From Candidatus Altimarinota bacterium (GTDB taxonomy: Bacteria; Patescibacteriota; Gracilibacteria; BD1-5; UBA2023), in contig JALQWG010000002.1 of NCBI GenBank assembly GCA_023260135.1, positions 1-52,439 of the forward strand: a stretch of 52,439 nucleotides of DNA, given 5' to 3'. This document shows positions 40,969 to 51,423 of this stretch, in pieces; the first letter of the stretch is position 1, and every line of letters starts with the position of its first letter. Position numbers and translations under genes: made by a program. Under the pieces are notes generated by a model. The model was not told the DNA's origin, did not search any database, and saw only the letters and a program-made list of their open reading frames with translations.

Positions 40969-42177
40969 TTAATTCACCCCCACAACTTCCTTCACTACCC
41001 GCATCTTCTCATCGAGTCTCGCGTTCATGACACGAGCTCATTCTGCGAGGCGAGCCTCGACGAGTTCAGGATTCTGTAGGAGCTTTTCTCTCGCTTCTCG
41101 ATACGGGCGGAGGTATTCGCTGAGAACTGTGAGGAGCTCAGTTTTTGCATGACCATAGCCGAATCCTATACCCTCTGATTCATACTTGACCCTGAGTGCT
41201 GCTGTCTGCTCTGGAGTCGCGAATACGCGGTAGAGATTGAATATATTACATTCGTCAGGATTCTTTTTCTTCTCATCGATTCACTCAGAACCTGAGACGA
41301 TAGACATGACGCGTTTTTTGAGAGTTTTCTCGTCGTCGAATACTCCTATGAAGTTATCATAGCTCTTGGACATCTTGCGTCCGTCTATACCTGGGAGTGT
41401 TTCGACAGTTTTCGTGATAATAGCCTCTGGCTCTGTGAATACTGGGCGTCCGTATGTCTTGTTGAACGCGCGTGCAATATCACGAGTCATCTCGAGGTGC
41501 TGGAGCTGATCACGTCCAACAGGTACTGCATCGATATCGTAGCCGATGATATCTGCTGCCATGAGGATAGGGTAGTTGAAAACTCACATATTGAGATCAT
41601 CATAATACTCATTTTTTGCAGAGATAATTTGTTTTGAAATGTCTGCTAATGACTTGATGTTATCATTTGCAGCTTGTTGTACTTTATTTCCTCCAGCAAT
41701 TAATAGCTCTCTTAAACTCTCGGGAATTGAAGGATTATAATTTATAATCCGCTCTATTAGAGGTAATTCGTCATTTAGAATTCTTTCATTTATAGCCTCC
41801 TTTTTACTTACTTCCTGTATTAGTTCAACTAATTTTTGTTCAATAGCTTTATGGCTATGTGCTCTTAGCATTAATCCATAGGGTGTCACATTCGCGATGA
41901 TCCACATGAGCTTGGTGATGTCACGTATATCTGACTGACGGAATATAGTGAATGGTGTATCGAGCCCGTAGATGGCAAAATACTCTATCGCAATCTCAAG
42001 CGTCTGTTCGCGGAGAGTCTTGCCATCCTTCACACTCGTGAGGGAGTGGAGATCCGCGATGAATATAGCAGCATCGTTGCCCTTGGCCGCCTGAGCGAAG
42101 GGAAGTACTGCTCACATGAGATTGCCGAGATGGAGTGATGAACCAGTGGACTTGATACCGGTGATGATTTTTTTCAT
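40969..42177 (-). CDS. trpS: tryptophanyl-tRNA synthetase with an 80-residue insertion
   Basis: 402 residues against about 330 normally. Class Ic synthetase: [19 protein letters not shown] (HIGH-type SLHLGN), [67 protein letters not shown] (KMSKS). Between HSHKA and DDLNMGVFNYP, where relatives have a short loop, about 80 helical residues are inserted (112-191; nt 41608-41844). The insert is markedly AT-rich, uses TTA for Leu and GGA rather than UGA for Gly, and has no motif I recognise. A terminator-like leader directly precedes the gene. Confidence 0.95.
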
Positions 42178-42210
42178 ATATAGGAAGAATTATGTGATAA
42201 ATATAAGGAA

Positions 42211-42275
42211 AAAAGAGGAAATCGCAAATGCGAATTCCTCTTTTAGGAGGCTGTATTAATCACCGAAAAATCCGC
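42211..42275 (-). promoter_or_regulatory. possible attenuator before trpS (element A)
   Basis: Terminator stem on minus: AAAAGAGGAAUUCGC / GCGAUUUCCUCUUUU (42211-42244) plus U run, 34 bases before the trpS ATG. GCGGAUUUUUC (42265-42275), the last codons of the upstream GNAT gene, can pair with 11 bases of the left arm and so would block the terminator. Confidence 0.5.
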
Positions 42276-42810
42276 CACGTCATGGATATCTACTCATTGG
42301 TGAGTAGTTAAGGTAACATCTTGCCTTTGCTCTGAATTCTTCGATTCATCACTTCATCTTTGGTGCGAGATATTGCTCTCCCTCAGCGAGATATTCTAGT
42401 GGAAATTCTATTTGATGAAAATGATTCTTTTCAAAAATTGGGTACATCTTTGGATTTACAGTAGCACTTATGATGTCTTTATACATGTTGCGTATGTACA
42501 TAAGTTTGGTCACAAGAGAATTTCCTATGTGCATACTTCCATATCTGGAGTCTACCACTACAGAACCGATCTCTTCATTATGAGTATGTCCAGGAATGTG
42601 ACTCGCATATACACTTGCTTGTCATACGATCTGATTATCGAGAACTGCGAGGACGCTTCATTCGTATCTCTCGAGCATCTCCTCGAATGTATGTGGTATA
42701 ACGGTTGGGTCTTGTTCGTATGCCTCTCTGAGGAGCTCGCTCGTAGTATGTGCATAAGTATCTCTGTCGCAGAATTCTGGAGCAGAGACGATAGTATAAG
42801 TTGGTTTCAT
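42256..42810 (-). CDS. GNAT-like acyltransferase
   Basis: 184 residues. VSAPEFCDRDTYAHTTSELLREAYE start (given in part), LDNQIVGQASVYASHI as beta4, EIGSVVVDSRYGSMHIGNSLVTKL as motif A (UGA-free here; the GSMHIG loop replaces the usual Q/RxxGxG/A), and MYPIFEKNHFHQ as the motif B region. Acetyl donor use is inferred from the fold pattern. The C-terminus is Gly-rich (PGRGGFFGD) and its codons overlap attenuator element A. Expression follows leader B. Located between an aspartoacylase-like gene and trpS. Confidence 0.72.
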
Positions 42811-42830
42811 ATATATAAAAATTAAAAATA

Positions 42831-42905
42831 ATAAAAATCTGCCAAGAGTTTCCTCATGACAGATTCCAGTAAAATAAGTTTACTAAAATATCCGCCAATG
42901 AGGAA
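42831..42905 (-). promoter_or_regulatory. tryptophan-type attenuator (element B)
   Basis: Terminator on minus: AAUCUGUCAUGAG / CUCUUGGCAGAUU, 12 of 13 pairs, loop GAAA, then UUUAUUAUUUUU (42831-42865). UUCCUCAU of the leader reading frame (about 42898-42905) pairs perfectly with AUGAGGAA of the left arm, with GAU/AUC further on (42890-42892), forming an alternative antiterminator. The Trp-Trp codons of leader B lie 12-18 bases upstream of that strand. Confidence 0.65.
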
Positions 42906-42948
42906 GAGGTAAGTTCCACCAAGATGTGAGAAATACTATAGGATTCAT
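42883..42948 (-). CDS. Trp-containing leader peptide B
   Basis: 21 codons, ATG one base after the UAA of the aspartoacylase-like gene, UAG stop. Contains SWWNLPLPHWRIF: a Trp-Trp pair and a third Trp. It precedes the terminator at 42831-42865 and the genes for a GNAT and TrpRS, so it has the position and content of a trp-type leader. Confidence 0.6.
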   Translation of the reverse strand: MNPIVFLTSWWNLPLPHWRIF

Positions 42949-42949
42949 G

Positions 42950-43771
42950 TTAGTATGCTGTAATAGTTACGAATCATTCGACTCCAATCTGATCTCTATC
43001 TCGTGCAAAAAGTATCTTGCCATCGAATTCGGAGTATATCGCCTCATCTCCGTCATATCATATGAGTTGTCAGATAGTGATATTCTCGAAGTCTGAGAAT
43101 TTCTTTGTGACTTTGAAGTTTGTGGTTTTTGTTTTATATGCTCATACGGCTCTGTATATGTATTTTTGATTTTTGGTATCTTCGACGACATCTATCATGC
43201 CAAAATATTCGAGGAATTTCTGTATGCTCGAGAGAGCTTTTTCTGTTGCATCAGGAGCGTTGTGATTCCCACACTCGACACATATGCCGATTTTTCCTCT
43301 CGAATTCATGTATCCATCGGTTCCTCCTGGCTCCATATTTGTAAAACCGTAACACACAGTCTCGAAAGGGAATCTATCGATCACGTCTCTGCAATTCTCT
43401 TCACAGATGATAAAAGCAGGACTCCCAATAGATGGACTCGAGTGGAGGTCCAGGAGTGCATCGGACTCATCGAGATAGGGGATTATCTCGCGTGAGCGCT
43501 TGTACTCGATTGTATTTTTCTCTCCCTCTGTAAATGTACTATTATTACGATACATGCGATTGAGATTGAGTTCTATCTGGCGTGTGTTTTTCTCTATGGC
43601 TTCTATATTTCCGTAGATGAGATAGAGTTTTCATCTTTTTATAGAGAGGGTATCCTTGAGGCTATTGATTGCTTGTACTCAGCATATCTCGTCGCCATGA
43701 GTCCCGCCAATGATAGTAAGTGTTGGACCTGGTATCCCAGAGTCGATGATGATTGGTTGTGATTGTTTCAT
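42950..43771 (-). CDS. succinylglutamate desuccinylase/aspartoacylase-like metallopeptidase (M14 type)
   Basis: 273 residues. Zinc-site motifs: GGTHGDE (His25, Glu28), NLNRMYR, LDLHSS (third ligand) and CVECGNH with a catalytic-type Glu. This is the AstE/AspA branch, which cleaves N-acylated amino acids, so it may reverse or complement N-acetylation by the flanking GNAT enzymes (inference). The C-terminal beta-rich domain includes IGQLIGYDGDEAIYSEFDGK. UGA occurs in the latter part and at ICGVQAIN. Starts 17 bases after the Zn-containing GNAT gene; followed at once by leader B. Confidence 0.82.
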
Positions 43772-43788
43772 AGAGATAGTTAAAAAAA

Positions 43789-44487
43789 TTAAGAATTTTT
43801 CCTCGAGAGGATGATACGATTATCTGCATCGTTGTATGAGAATACTACTGCGGATCATATCTCTTGTTGTATTGGGTACATCGGTGAGCCAGTACTCGTT
43901 CTGACTATTGTTGCATCGGTTTCTGGTGTCTGATTCGTGACTGTATCATAGTTGAGTCTTGTTATACTTGCTCATATTCAGTTTTTACGATATTTCGGAA
44001 CGATTCATACTTCTGAGAGATAGAAAAAACTTCATTCTGGATTGATAGTATTTTGACTGAGTCATGCCTCGAGGAGTCTGAACTTATCTTGTGAGAGTCA
44101 GAGTTTTTCAGTATTTATCGTCTCGAGAGTGTCCTGCCATCCCCATCCGAATCACCCCACTTCTCACTCTGTGAGGAGTATGAGAATCTGATAGTATGAC
44201 TTATTCATGACTTTTCAGATTGCTTCTGAGACCTCGGCATCTGAGTAAAAGTCTACTATATCTCCAGAACATTCTGGGCACACTGTCGGGGCTTCTTCGT
44301 ACGTGGCCTTGTATCCACAAAGGTTTGCACACTTTACTCATTCGCGCCAGGCTGAAGCATTGAATACTTGCTTATAGGCTTTTGTAACTCTCGATTCGAG
44401 CTGTCAGATATTTTCTGGAGTTACTTGTACCACACTGAACCCAGATTCTCGGAGCATAGGATAGTTGGTTGTATTGATTGTTTTCAT
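43789..44487 (-). CDS. GNAT-like protein with a zinc-ribbon-like Cys cluster
   Basis: 232 residues. A Cys cluster near residues 55-80 (CANLCG ... CPECSG) looks like a small zinc ribbon inserted early in the fold. The acetyltransferase motif A follows as YLSEVGIVPKYRKNGIGASI. More than ten UGA glycines, including both in KNGIGAS. No close family known to me. First structural gene of the long minus-strand run, preceded by leader C and terminator-like hairpin. Confidence 0.65.
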
Positions 44488-44510
44488 ATATTTTAAAATT
44501 TAAGAGTTAA

Positions 44511-44533
44511 TAAAATCCGCCTATTGTGGCGGA
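44511..44533 (-). terminator. leader terminator C before the Zn-GNAT gene
   Basis: Minus strand UCCGCC / GGCGGA, loop ACAAUA, then UUUUAUU, 24 bases before the ATG. Its left arm is complementary to two GGCGG segments in leader C. Confidence 0.5.
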
Positions 44534-44568
44534 TGAAGTTTTTTGGAGAGATCCTCGGATCCTGAATC

Positions 44569-44610
44569 AAGTTCAGGACGACTATGTCAGTTCAGGATGA
44601 CGCATGAAAA
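44569..44610. repeat. palindromic TCCTGAA repeats inside leader C
   Basis: TCCTGAATCAAGTTCAGGA is a perfect hairpin, followed by a further TTCAGGATGACGC half unit. This type of 'tcaggatgac' palindrome is widespread as intergenic repeat DNA. Confidence 0.7.
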
Positions 44611-44612
44611 AA

Positions 44613-44684
44613 TTACCGCCGATGCGAGAGAAAATGATGCCAGATATTCCGCCAAGTGTCAGATGATTTGAAGTAGAGGTACAT
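44613..44684 (-). CDS. short leader ORF C with Trp and His codons
   Basis: 23 codons from ATG to UAA; includes DTWRNIWHHFLSHRR (two Trp, three His). TGG CGG A is shared with leader B. It lies upstream of terminator C but separated from it by about 80 bases of repeat DNA, so a role as a sensor is less certain than for B. Confidence 0.4.
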   Translation of the reverse strand: MYLYFKSSDTWRNIWHHFLSHRR

Positions 44685-44803
44685 ATATTAGAGTGAAGAG
44701 TATAGAGTATTTAGTATTTAGAGTAGAGTAATTCTAGTGACTGGATTGCTTTCCCTCGGCATGCTCGTGACAGGCTCAAGCCTCGCAATTACGGGACAGG
44801 AGC
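44685..44803. repeat. repeat-rich intergenic DNA
   Basis: Short direct repeats (GTATAGAGTATTTAGTATTTAG, written here as GTATAGAGTATTTAG and TATTTAGAGTAG units) run into CTGGATTGCTTTCCCTCGGC ... CTCGCAATTACGG, a degenerate member of the CTGGATTGCTTCGC...CGCAATGAC palindrome also found inside ligA. No gene seen. Confidence 0.6.
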
Positions 44804-44844
44804 AAAAAATCCCCCGTGCGTTCGAAAACTCACGGGGGATTTTG
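44804..44844 (-). terminator. terminator of the PHP operon
   Basis: AAAATCCCCCGTG / CACGGGGGATTTT, 12-base loop, A and T runs on both sides; downstream of the 196-aa gene on the minus strand. Confidence 0.75.
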
Positions 44845-44940
44845 GAAGTGTTCTTACTTTAAAACATCTACGCAACAATACCACACCGTGAGGTGAGGGT
44901 ACGATGCCAAGATGCTGTAGAGAAGTTGTTCATAGATTCC

Positions 44941-45531
44941 TTATATCGATTTTTCTTCGGATTGCAAATTTTCTCTATAAAAACTTTCAGGAACTTTTAT
45001 ATCATAAGGACTATCCGCTCGCTCTACGATGAACCTACGGAACCACCAATTCCAGTTGCGGACGTGTCACTCGAGAGGCTCCGATGCTGTTGTCATATAA
45101 TCCTCGTCATTCAGGTACGGGAATGTCTTCTCTACTTCTCGGAGTGTCAGGAGTCTGAGGTTATCGACTCGATCGATGTGGAATGTCTTCCACGCATCTT
45201 CTGCTCCGTTTTTATCCAATACCTGGAGTGCGTCGAATCCTATTGCTCGACGGGCTCCACGAGTCTCGACGGTCATCTTGTTCGGATATCCTGTTATCGG
45301 ATGGCGTATCTCTGTAACTCTTGTCCCAGTCTTGTTCTGGAGGAAGAGATTGGCAGGGATAACTATACGTGGTTCATTGTTATAACTGAGTCCGATAGGG
45401 AGTCTCTTGGTAACGGCGTAGCGTACATCTTGGGTGAGTGCTATGGATGCGAGTTTTTGTTCGTGAGAATAGCTATTCGGTAAGTATGATACAAGTGTAT
45501 CACCTGTGATAGTGGATGATGTGTTTTTCAT
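44941..45531 (-). CDS. hypothetical protein, 196 aa
   Basis: ATG at 45529-45531 (MKNTSSTITGDTLVSYLPN), UAA at 44941-44943. Contains ALTQDVRYAVTKRLPIGLSY, RHPITGYPNKMTVETRGARR and a Trp-rich C-terminal part after a UGA=Gly (GHVRNWNWWFRRF). No family recognised. Codon choice is like the core genes. It starts 15 bases after the PHP phosphoesterase gene and shares its transcript. Confidence 0.65.
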
Positions 45532-45546
45532 GGTGGTATTGTGGGG

Positions 45547-46605
45547 TTAAAAACTATGAGAGCTACGCCTCAGTGTGAAATTGCGAATAAATCTCGCAGC
45601 AATAATATTGTCTACCGTATCGATATGGGGATTCATATCTCAGAGGAGTGAGTGCCGATTGTCGGGTTTTGCTGGGTAGAGGTCATGACAATCAGAACCA
45701 TATGTGCGTATAAAGCCCGGTGAGTATGACTCTGCTTGGTAGTCGCGGAATGTCTCGAGTGCATCATACCATGGACGAGTGGCGGTACTGTTGAGCTCGA
45801 TAGCATTGGGTCCGAGTGAGAGGATGTATCCAGCCTGCATCATGAATTCCTCTACCGTGCGGAATGTATAGTTCGGATGTGCGATAGAGACTATCGTATT
45901 ACTCCTATCTATCGTCTCCATGAGTTCCTCGATAGTGGGCTCGTATTCAGGCAGTTTTTCACGGAGAGATATCTCGCGCCTATATCTTCACTCGCTCTTG
46001 AATCCTTCTCTGAGGAGATTTTTCTCGTTGATTCATGGGGCGAGATTTTCGAGTTTTCTCATGTTGTCTCTGTGTCTCAGGACGAGCTCGACGAGGTGTG
46101 CGTTGTTGAATCCGTCTTCCTGCGTCTCTGGAAAACAGAGTTGCATAGCATCGAATGAAAATGGTACGACTCGGTTGTCAGGAAGAGTTATCATGCATCC
46201 ATTTTTCCTGAGTTGTTCGCACTGTCTCTGGACCTTTTCTGCCTTGCCTCGACGTACCCCCGTGAGTATATCTTCGATATCTCATCTGAGTGCGAGTCCA
46301 TAGACTGGAATATGGAGTGACTTCCGATAGTCTCCTCTGACATATCTCGCGGATACCTCGACTCACTCGAGGATGAGTTGTCCATCGTTCTGGACTCAGG
46401 CAGGGAAGTCTGGATGCCTCGTGATCTTGTCATGGTCAGTGATGGCAAATACGCTGATTCACTTCTGCTTCGCATGCTCATATACCTCTCTGGGTGACTG
46501 TGCACCATCTGACTCTGTCGTATGGCAGTGCATATCGATGATGGTTCCTCACTTCGGTGTCTCGAATTCGTATGGTACATAGATGTTGCTATCGAGTGTA
46601 GACAT
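45547..46605 (-). CDS. PHP domain metal-dependent phosphoesterase
   Basis: 352 residues. Metal-site motifs of the PHP superfamily: DMHCHTTESDG (first His pair), FAITDHDKITRHPDF, SIAHPNYTF and YGSDCHD near the C-terminus. Members include histidinol phosphatase and the nano-RNase/oligophosphatase TrpH; the HCHTxxSDG ... TDHD order fits the TrpH/YciV group. A middle segment of about 170 residues between ITDHD and AHPNY is longer than in TrpH. UGA supplies about eight glycines (PKGGTI in part, LEGVEVSARY). Leads a two-gene operon. Confidence 0.85.
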
Positions 46606-46702
46606 AGGCGTATAGTTAGGTGACATATGTATCCTAGTGACTTTTTTACCTCTGCCTGAGAAAATACTAAAAATTGTACAAAAAATATAATACTATAAAA
46701 TA

Positions 46703-46757
46703 TTGCAATACTGGTAAAGAAAAATATAATATAAAAAATGTACTAAAAAAAGTACAT
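46703..46757 (+). promoter_or_regulatory. promoter and palindromic operator of the trmB-like gene
   Basis: TTGCAA (46703-46708), 16-base spacer, TATAAT (46725-46730), then the inverted repeat ATGTACT-N6-AGTACAT (46738-46757) exactly where transcription would start. Autorepression by the encoded regulator is plausible. Direct repeats of ACTATCAT fill the leader up to the ATG. Confidence 0.5.
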
Positions 46758-46851
46758 AGTAGTTGGATGGTAAGGTGGTGAATGGTAGGATGGAAAGTAC
46801 CTATTGTTCAATAACTATCATACTATCACACTAACTTACTATCATACTATC

Positions 46852-47601
46852 ATGCAAAAATATAACTCCCTCCTCGAACGTCTCGGACTCTCTCCATCAG
46901 AACGAGATATCTATCTCTACCTCCTCTCCTATCCGTACAAGATAGTCTCTGACATCGTGCGTGAGACGAGATATCATCGTCCTGCTGTGTATGCAGCACT
47001 CCGATCCCTTGAGGCAAGTGGTCTCGTCGAGAAGTCCTACCTCGATGGCAAGCGATACTACTACCATGCGACGAGTCCAGACAATCTGATGACTCGACTC
47101 CAGTCTCTCACAGATACAGCCTCGCGTCTCATCCCCGAGCTCCAGGCACTCCATGATAAAAATGCCGAAGCTCCAATCCTCTCGGTCAAGGAGTGAATCT
47201 CATGAATCCAAGATATTCATCGTGATCTCGTCACATCACTGCCAATTGGCGGGATATATTATCGATATAGTTCATCCAAAAAAAACTATGGACAACGAGC
47301 TGCATATATTCCTCCAGAATATTTTGATCTGCAGGAGTCCAAGTCACTAGAGAGATGTGTGATATCCAACGAGAAGCGCAAAGCAGACCACAACAACAAT
47401 CCGAATCGTGATATCGTCGCGATACCTGCTGGGTTCGATCTCTTCGATGACAACATCACCAAGATCATCTATGGCAACAAGGTCGCAGTGATAGACTATG
47501 AGTCACAGATAGGGTGGACTATCGAGAGTGAACGATTTGCACGATACGAGGAAAAGATATTTCGGATGTTACATTCACTCCTCAAAAAGATGGAACAATA
47601 A
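46852..47601 (+). CDS. TrmB family transcriptional regulator
   Basis: 249 residues. N-terminal winged helix: SLLERLGLSPSERDIYLYLL, SDIVRETRYHRPAVYAALRSLEASGLVEK and YYHATSPDNLMTRL, typical of TrmB. The C-terminal half (EGISGIQDIHRDLVTSL onward) resembles the TrmB-type effector domain with its phospholipase-D-like beginning. Two UGA glycines (KEGISGIQ). It is common in archaea and CPR as a sugar- or metabolite-responsive repressor. No obvious target except its own promoter palindrome. Confidence 0.82.
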
Positions 47602-47621
47602 AAAAGACCGAAGGATTTAAT

Positions 47622-48014
47622 TTAGTCATTCCAGTAATCTCACTTTGTCTTTAGACTTCTATATACTCCTCAGTTTCAAATAAAAGTACTCACCACTCGA
47701 CGTCTTGTTCCGTGAATCGTAAGCATCAATCATTCAACAATATCCTCTTTTTCAATGCGGTCTTTTTCTGGATATTCCTTTTTTATTTCTTCAATAAATC
47801 TCTTCCGTAAATAATGGTAATCACTTAGGTATAGGGTTCCACTTTCATTACTCTGGTATATAGGTAGTCCTCTATCTACAATAACTATAAACTGCTTTTC
47901 CTCGCCTTCTATAAGTGCCCCTACCTTAATTGTAGTTGAACTAATAGCTTTACCCGCATTGGGCTTATCTCTATGATGAATCACTTCAAGTGTATCAGGT
48001 TTTAGAATTGCCAT
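47622..48014 (-). CDS. hypothetical protein, 130 aa
   Basis: ATG at 48012-48014 (MAILKPDTLEVIHHRD) preferred over an upstream in-frame start at 48071 that would add a hydrophobic run. Beta-rich middle (TTIKVGALIEGEEKQFIVIVDRG), then a basic helix (RKRFIEEIKKEYPEKDR) and a tail with UGA glycines (FIGNGGVYRS). No family recognised. AT-rich with TTA leucines. Convergent with the trmB-like gene. Confidence 0.6.
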
Positions 48015-48130
48015 AATTGTGGAAAATATTATATATAGTATATGATTATAGATTTTTATATTGAATGTCAATAACTATTTTTCCGCTTTTTCCCGTTTCA
48101 CTTTTTCCAATTTTTCTCTATAATTGCGCC

Positions 48131-50446
<2,316 letters not shown>

Positions 50447-50470
50447 TAGAACAACTCAAATCCATAACTC

Positions 50471-50564
50471 GCGTCATTCCCTGGTATGGTAGCAGGGAAT
50501 CTGTCTTGAAGTAGATTTCACCCTCAAGGGGTACTTATGCCGACTAAGGTACTCGGGAACGACG
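50471..50564. repeat. cruciform repeat after ligA
   Basis: Ends CGTCATTCCC and GGGAACGACG are inverted repeats; inside are two hairpins TTCCCTG/CAGGGAA and CCGACTAAGGTACTCGG. About 94 bases, a mobile-repeat layout. Confidence 0.7.
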
Positions 50565-50568
50565 AAAA

Positions 50569-50594
50569 TAAAAACCGCCTGAATTTAGGCGGTT
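50569..50594. terminator. terminator between ligA and the 109-aa gene
   Basis: AACCGCCTGAATTTAGGCGGTT stem. The minus strand has a T run, and the 109-aa gene's UAA lies inside the stem. Confidence 0.7.
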
Positions 50595-50914
50595 GTATTG
50601 ATACTTCCAAGAAGAGCATATAATTGTCCTCGTACCTTCTCGTGTATCTGTTCAACAGATTTATTTATAGCTAGTATCTCTGTTAGTGCTTTCATGAGCC
50701 TTGCTTGCTCTTCTGGATTACCTATCTGTTGAATCTTATCTTGAACTTTTTTAACAAATTCAGTTTTCTTGAATAAATCTCTAAAAGATTCTATAATATT
50801 TAAATCTTTTAGTGTTTCTTTGTCTTCAATAGGGGAGCTTCCCACTGATTCTGCTCAACTTCTATCGTGGAATACTTTAATAGATTGAGAATGTCTGATG
50901 TCGATTGTATACAT
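50585..50914 (-). CDS. hypothetical helical protein, 109 aa
   Basis: ATG at 50912-50914 (MYTIDIRHSQSIKVFHD). One UGA=Gly joins it to the longer helical part: NIIESFRDLFKKTEFVKK, EEQARLMKALTEILAINKSVEQIHEK. The last third could form a helical hairpin. No family recognised. AT-rich, TTA leucines, similar in style to the segment inserted in TrpRS. Confidence 0.6.
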
Positions 50915-50989
50915 AATCTAGAAAATAAAATACTACCCAATTAGGATAGCATTATTTTTCTCTGAATACAAGAAACTCGTATTGACGAA

Positions 50990-51325
50990 TTACTTACATC
51001 CACTACTACAATCTCCACAACCACCAGTTCCACATGAGTCACCATGGTCGTGGTCATCTTCGTCGCCGAGGATGGAGATGAACATGCTCTTGATTTCATC
51101 ATATGCAGGGATCTCACCCTGGAATATCATATCACGGAAAGATATAGACTCTTCTTCGAGTGCAAGGGCTGGATTCTCGGTGATACCGAGCTCCATCTTG
51201 TAGGCTGCATCATCAGTTGTCTCCACACGAACAGCATCATCGAGTGCGAGTTCTGCGAGAGCTTGATTCACGAGAGTGTTTAGGGATTCGAGTTCTGTAC
51301 CAGAACCCACGAGTTTGATTATCAT
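50990..51325 (-). CDS. thioredoxin-like protein lacking CxxC, with His/Cys-rich tail
   Basis: 111 residues. MIIKLVGSGTELESLNTLV starts like small redox-disulfide thioredoxin-fold proteins (MKIKIYGSGC..C), but the active CxxC positions are Thr/Glu/Leu here. The fold continues with GITENPALALEEESISF and PAYDEIKSMFISIL. The last 25 residues are a metal-ligand tail: DEDDHDHGDSC, then GGCGDCSSGC. It may bind or deliver a metal rather than do redox work (inference). ATG at 51323-51325 chosen; an in-frame TTG lies upstream. No UGA. Confidence 0.65.
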   Translation of the reverse strand: MIIKLVGSGTELESLNTLVNQALAELALDDAVRVETTDDAAYKMELGITENPALALEEESISFRDMIFQGEIPAYDEIKSMFISILGDEDDHDHGDSCGTGGCGDCSSGCK

Positions 51326-51388
51326 AAAAGACAAATTCTAAAAATAAAGTCTAGAGAACGAATGTATGATTTTTTATAAAAAATGCAA

Positions 51389-51412
51389 GAAAAAACCGCC
51401 CGAAGGCGGTAG
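51389..51412 (-). terminator. terminator of rplY
   Basis: Minus strand ACCGCC UUCG GGCGGU with UUUUUUC: a UUCG tetraloop terminator 12 bases after the stop. Confidence 0.82.
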
Positions 51413-51423
51413 ATTCTCTGGGA

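Noticed and set aside
41608-41844. Intein or group I/II intron in trpS
   Set aside because: No Cys/Ser start, no His-Asn end, no homing endonuclease motif; the segment is short and stays in frame, so it is a translated insertion.
42265-42290. Leader peptide A (MTWRIFR...) before trpS
   Set aside because: The frame starts inside the GNAT gene and, with UGA=Gly, does not stop soon, so it is not a defined leader ORF; only the RNA pairing is kept.
46815-46851. Repeats of ACTATCAT before the trmB-like gene as a CRISPR-like array
   Set aside because: Units are 7-8 bases with no spacers; simple tandem repeats in the 5' leader.
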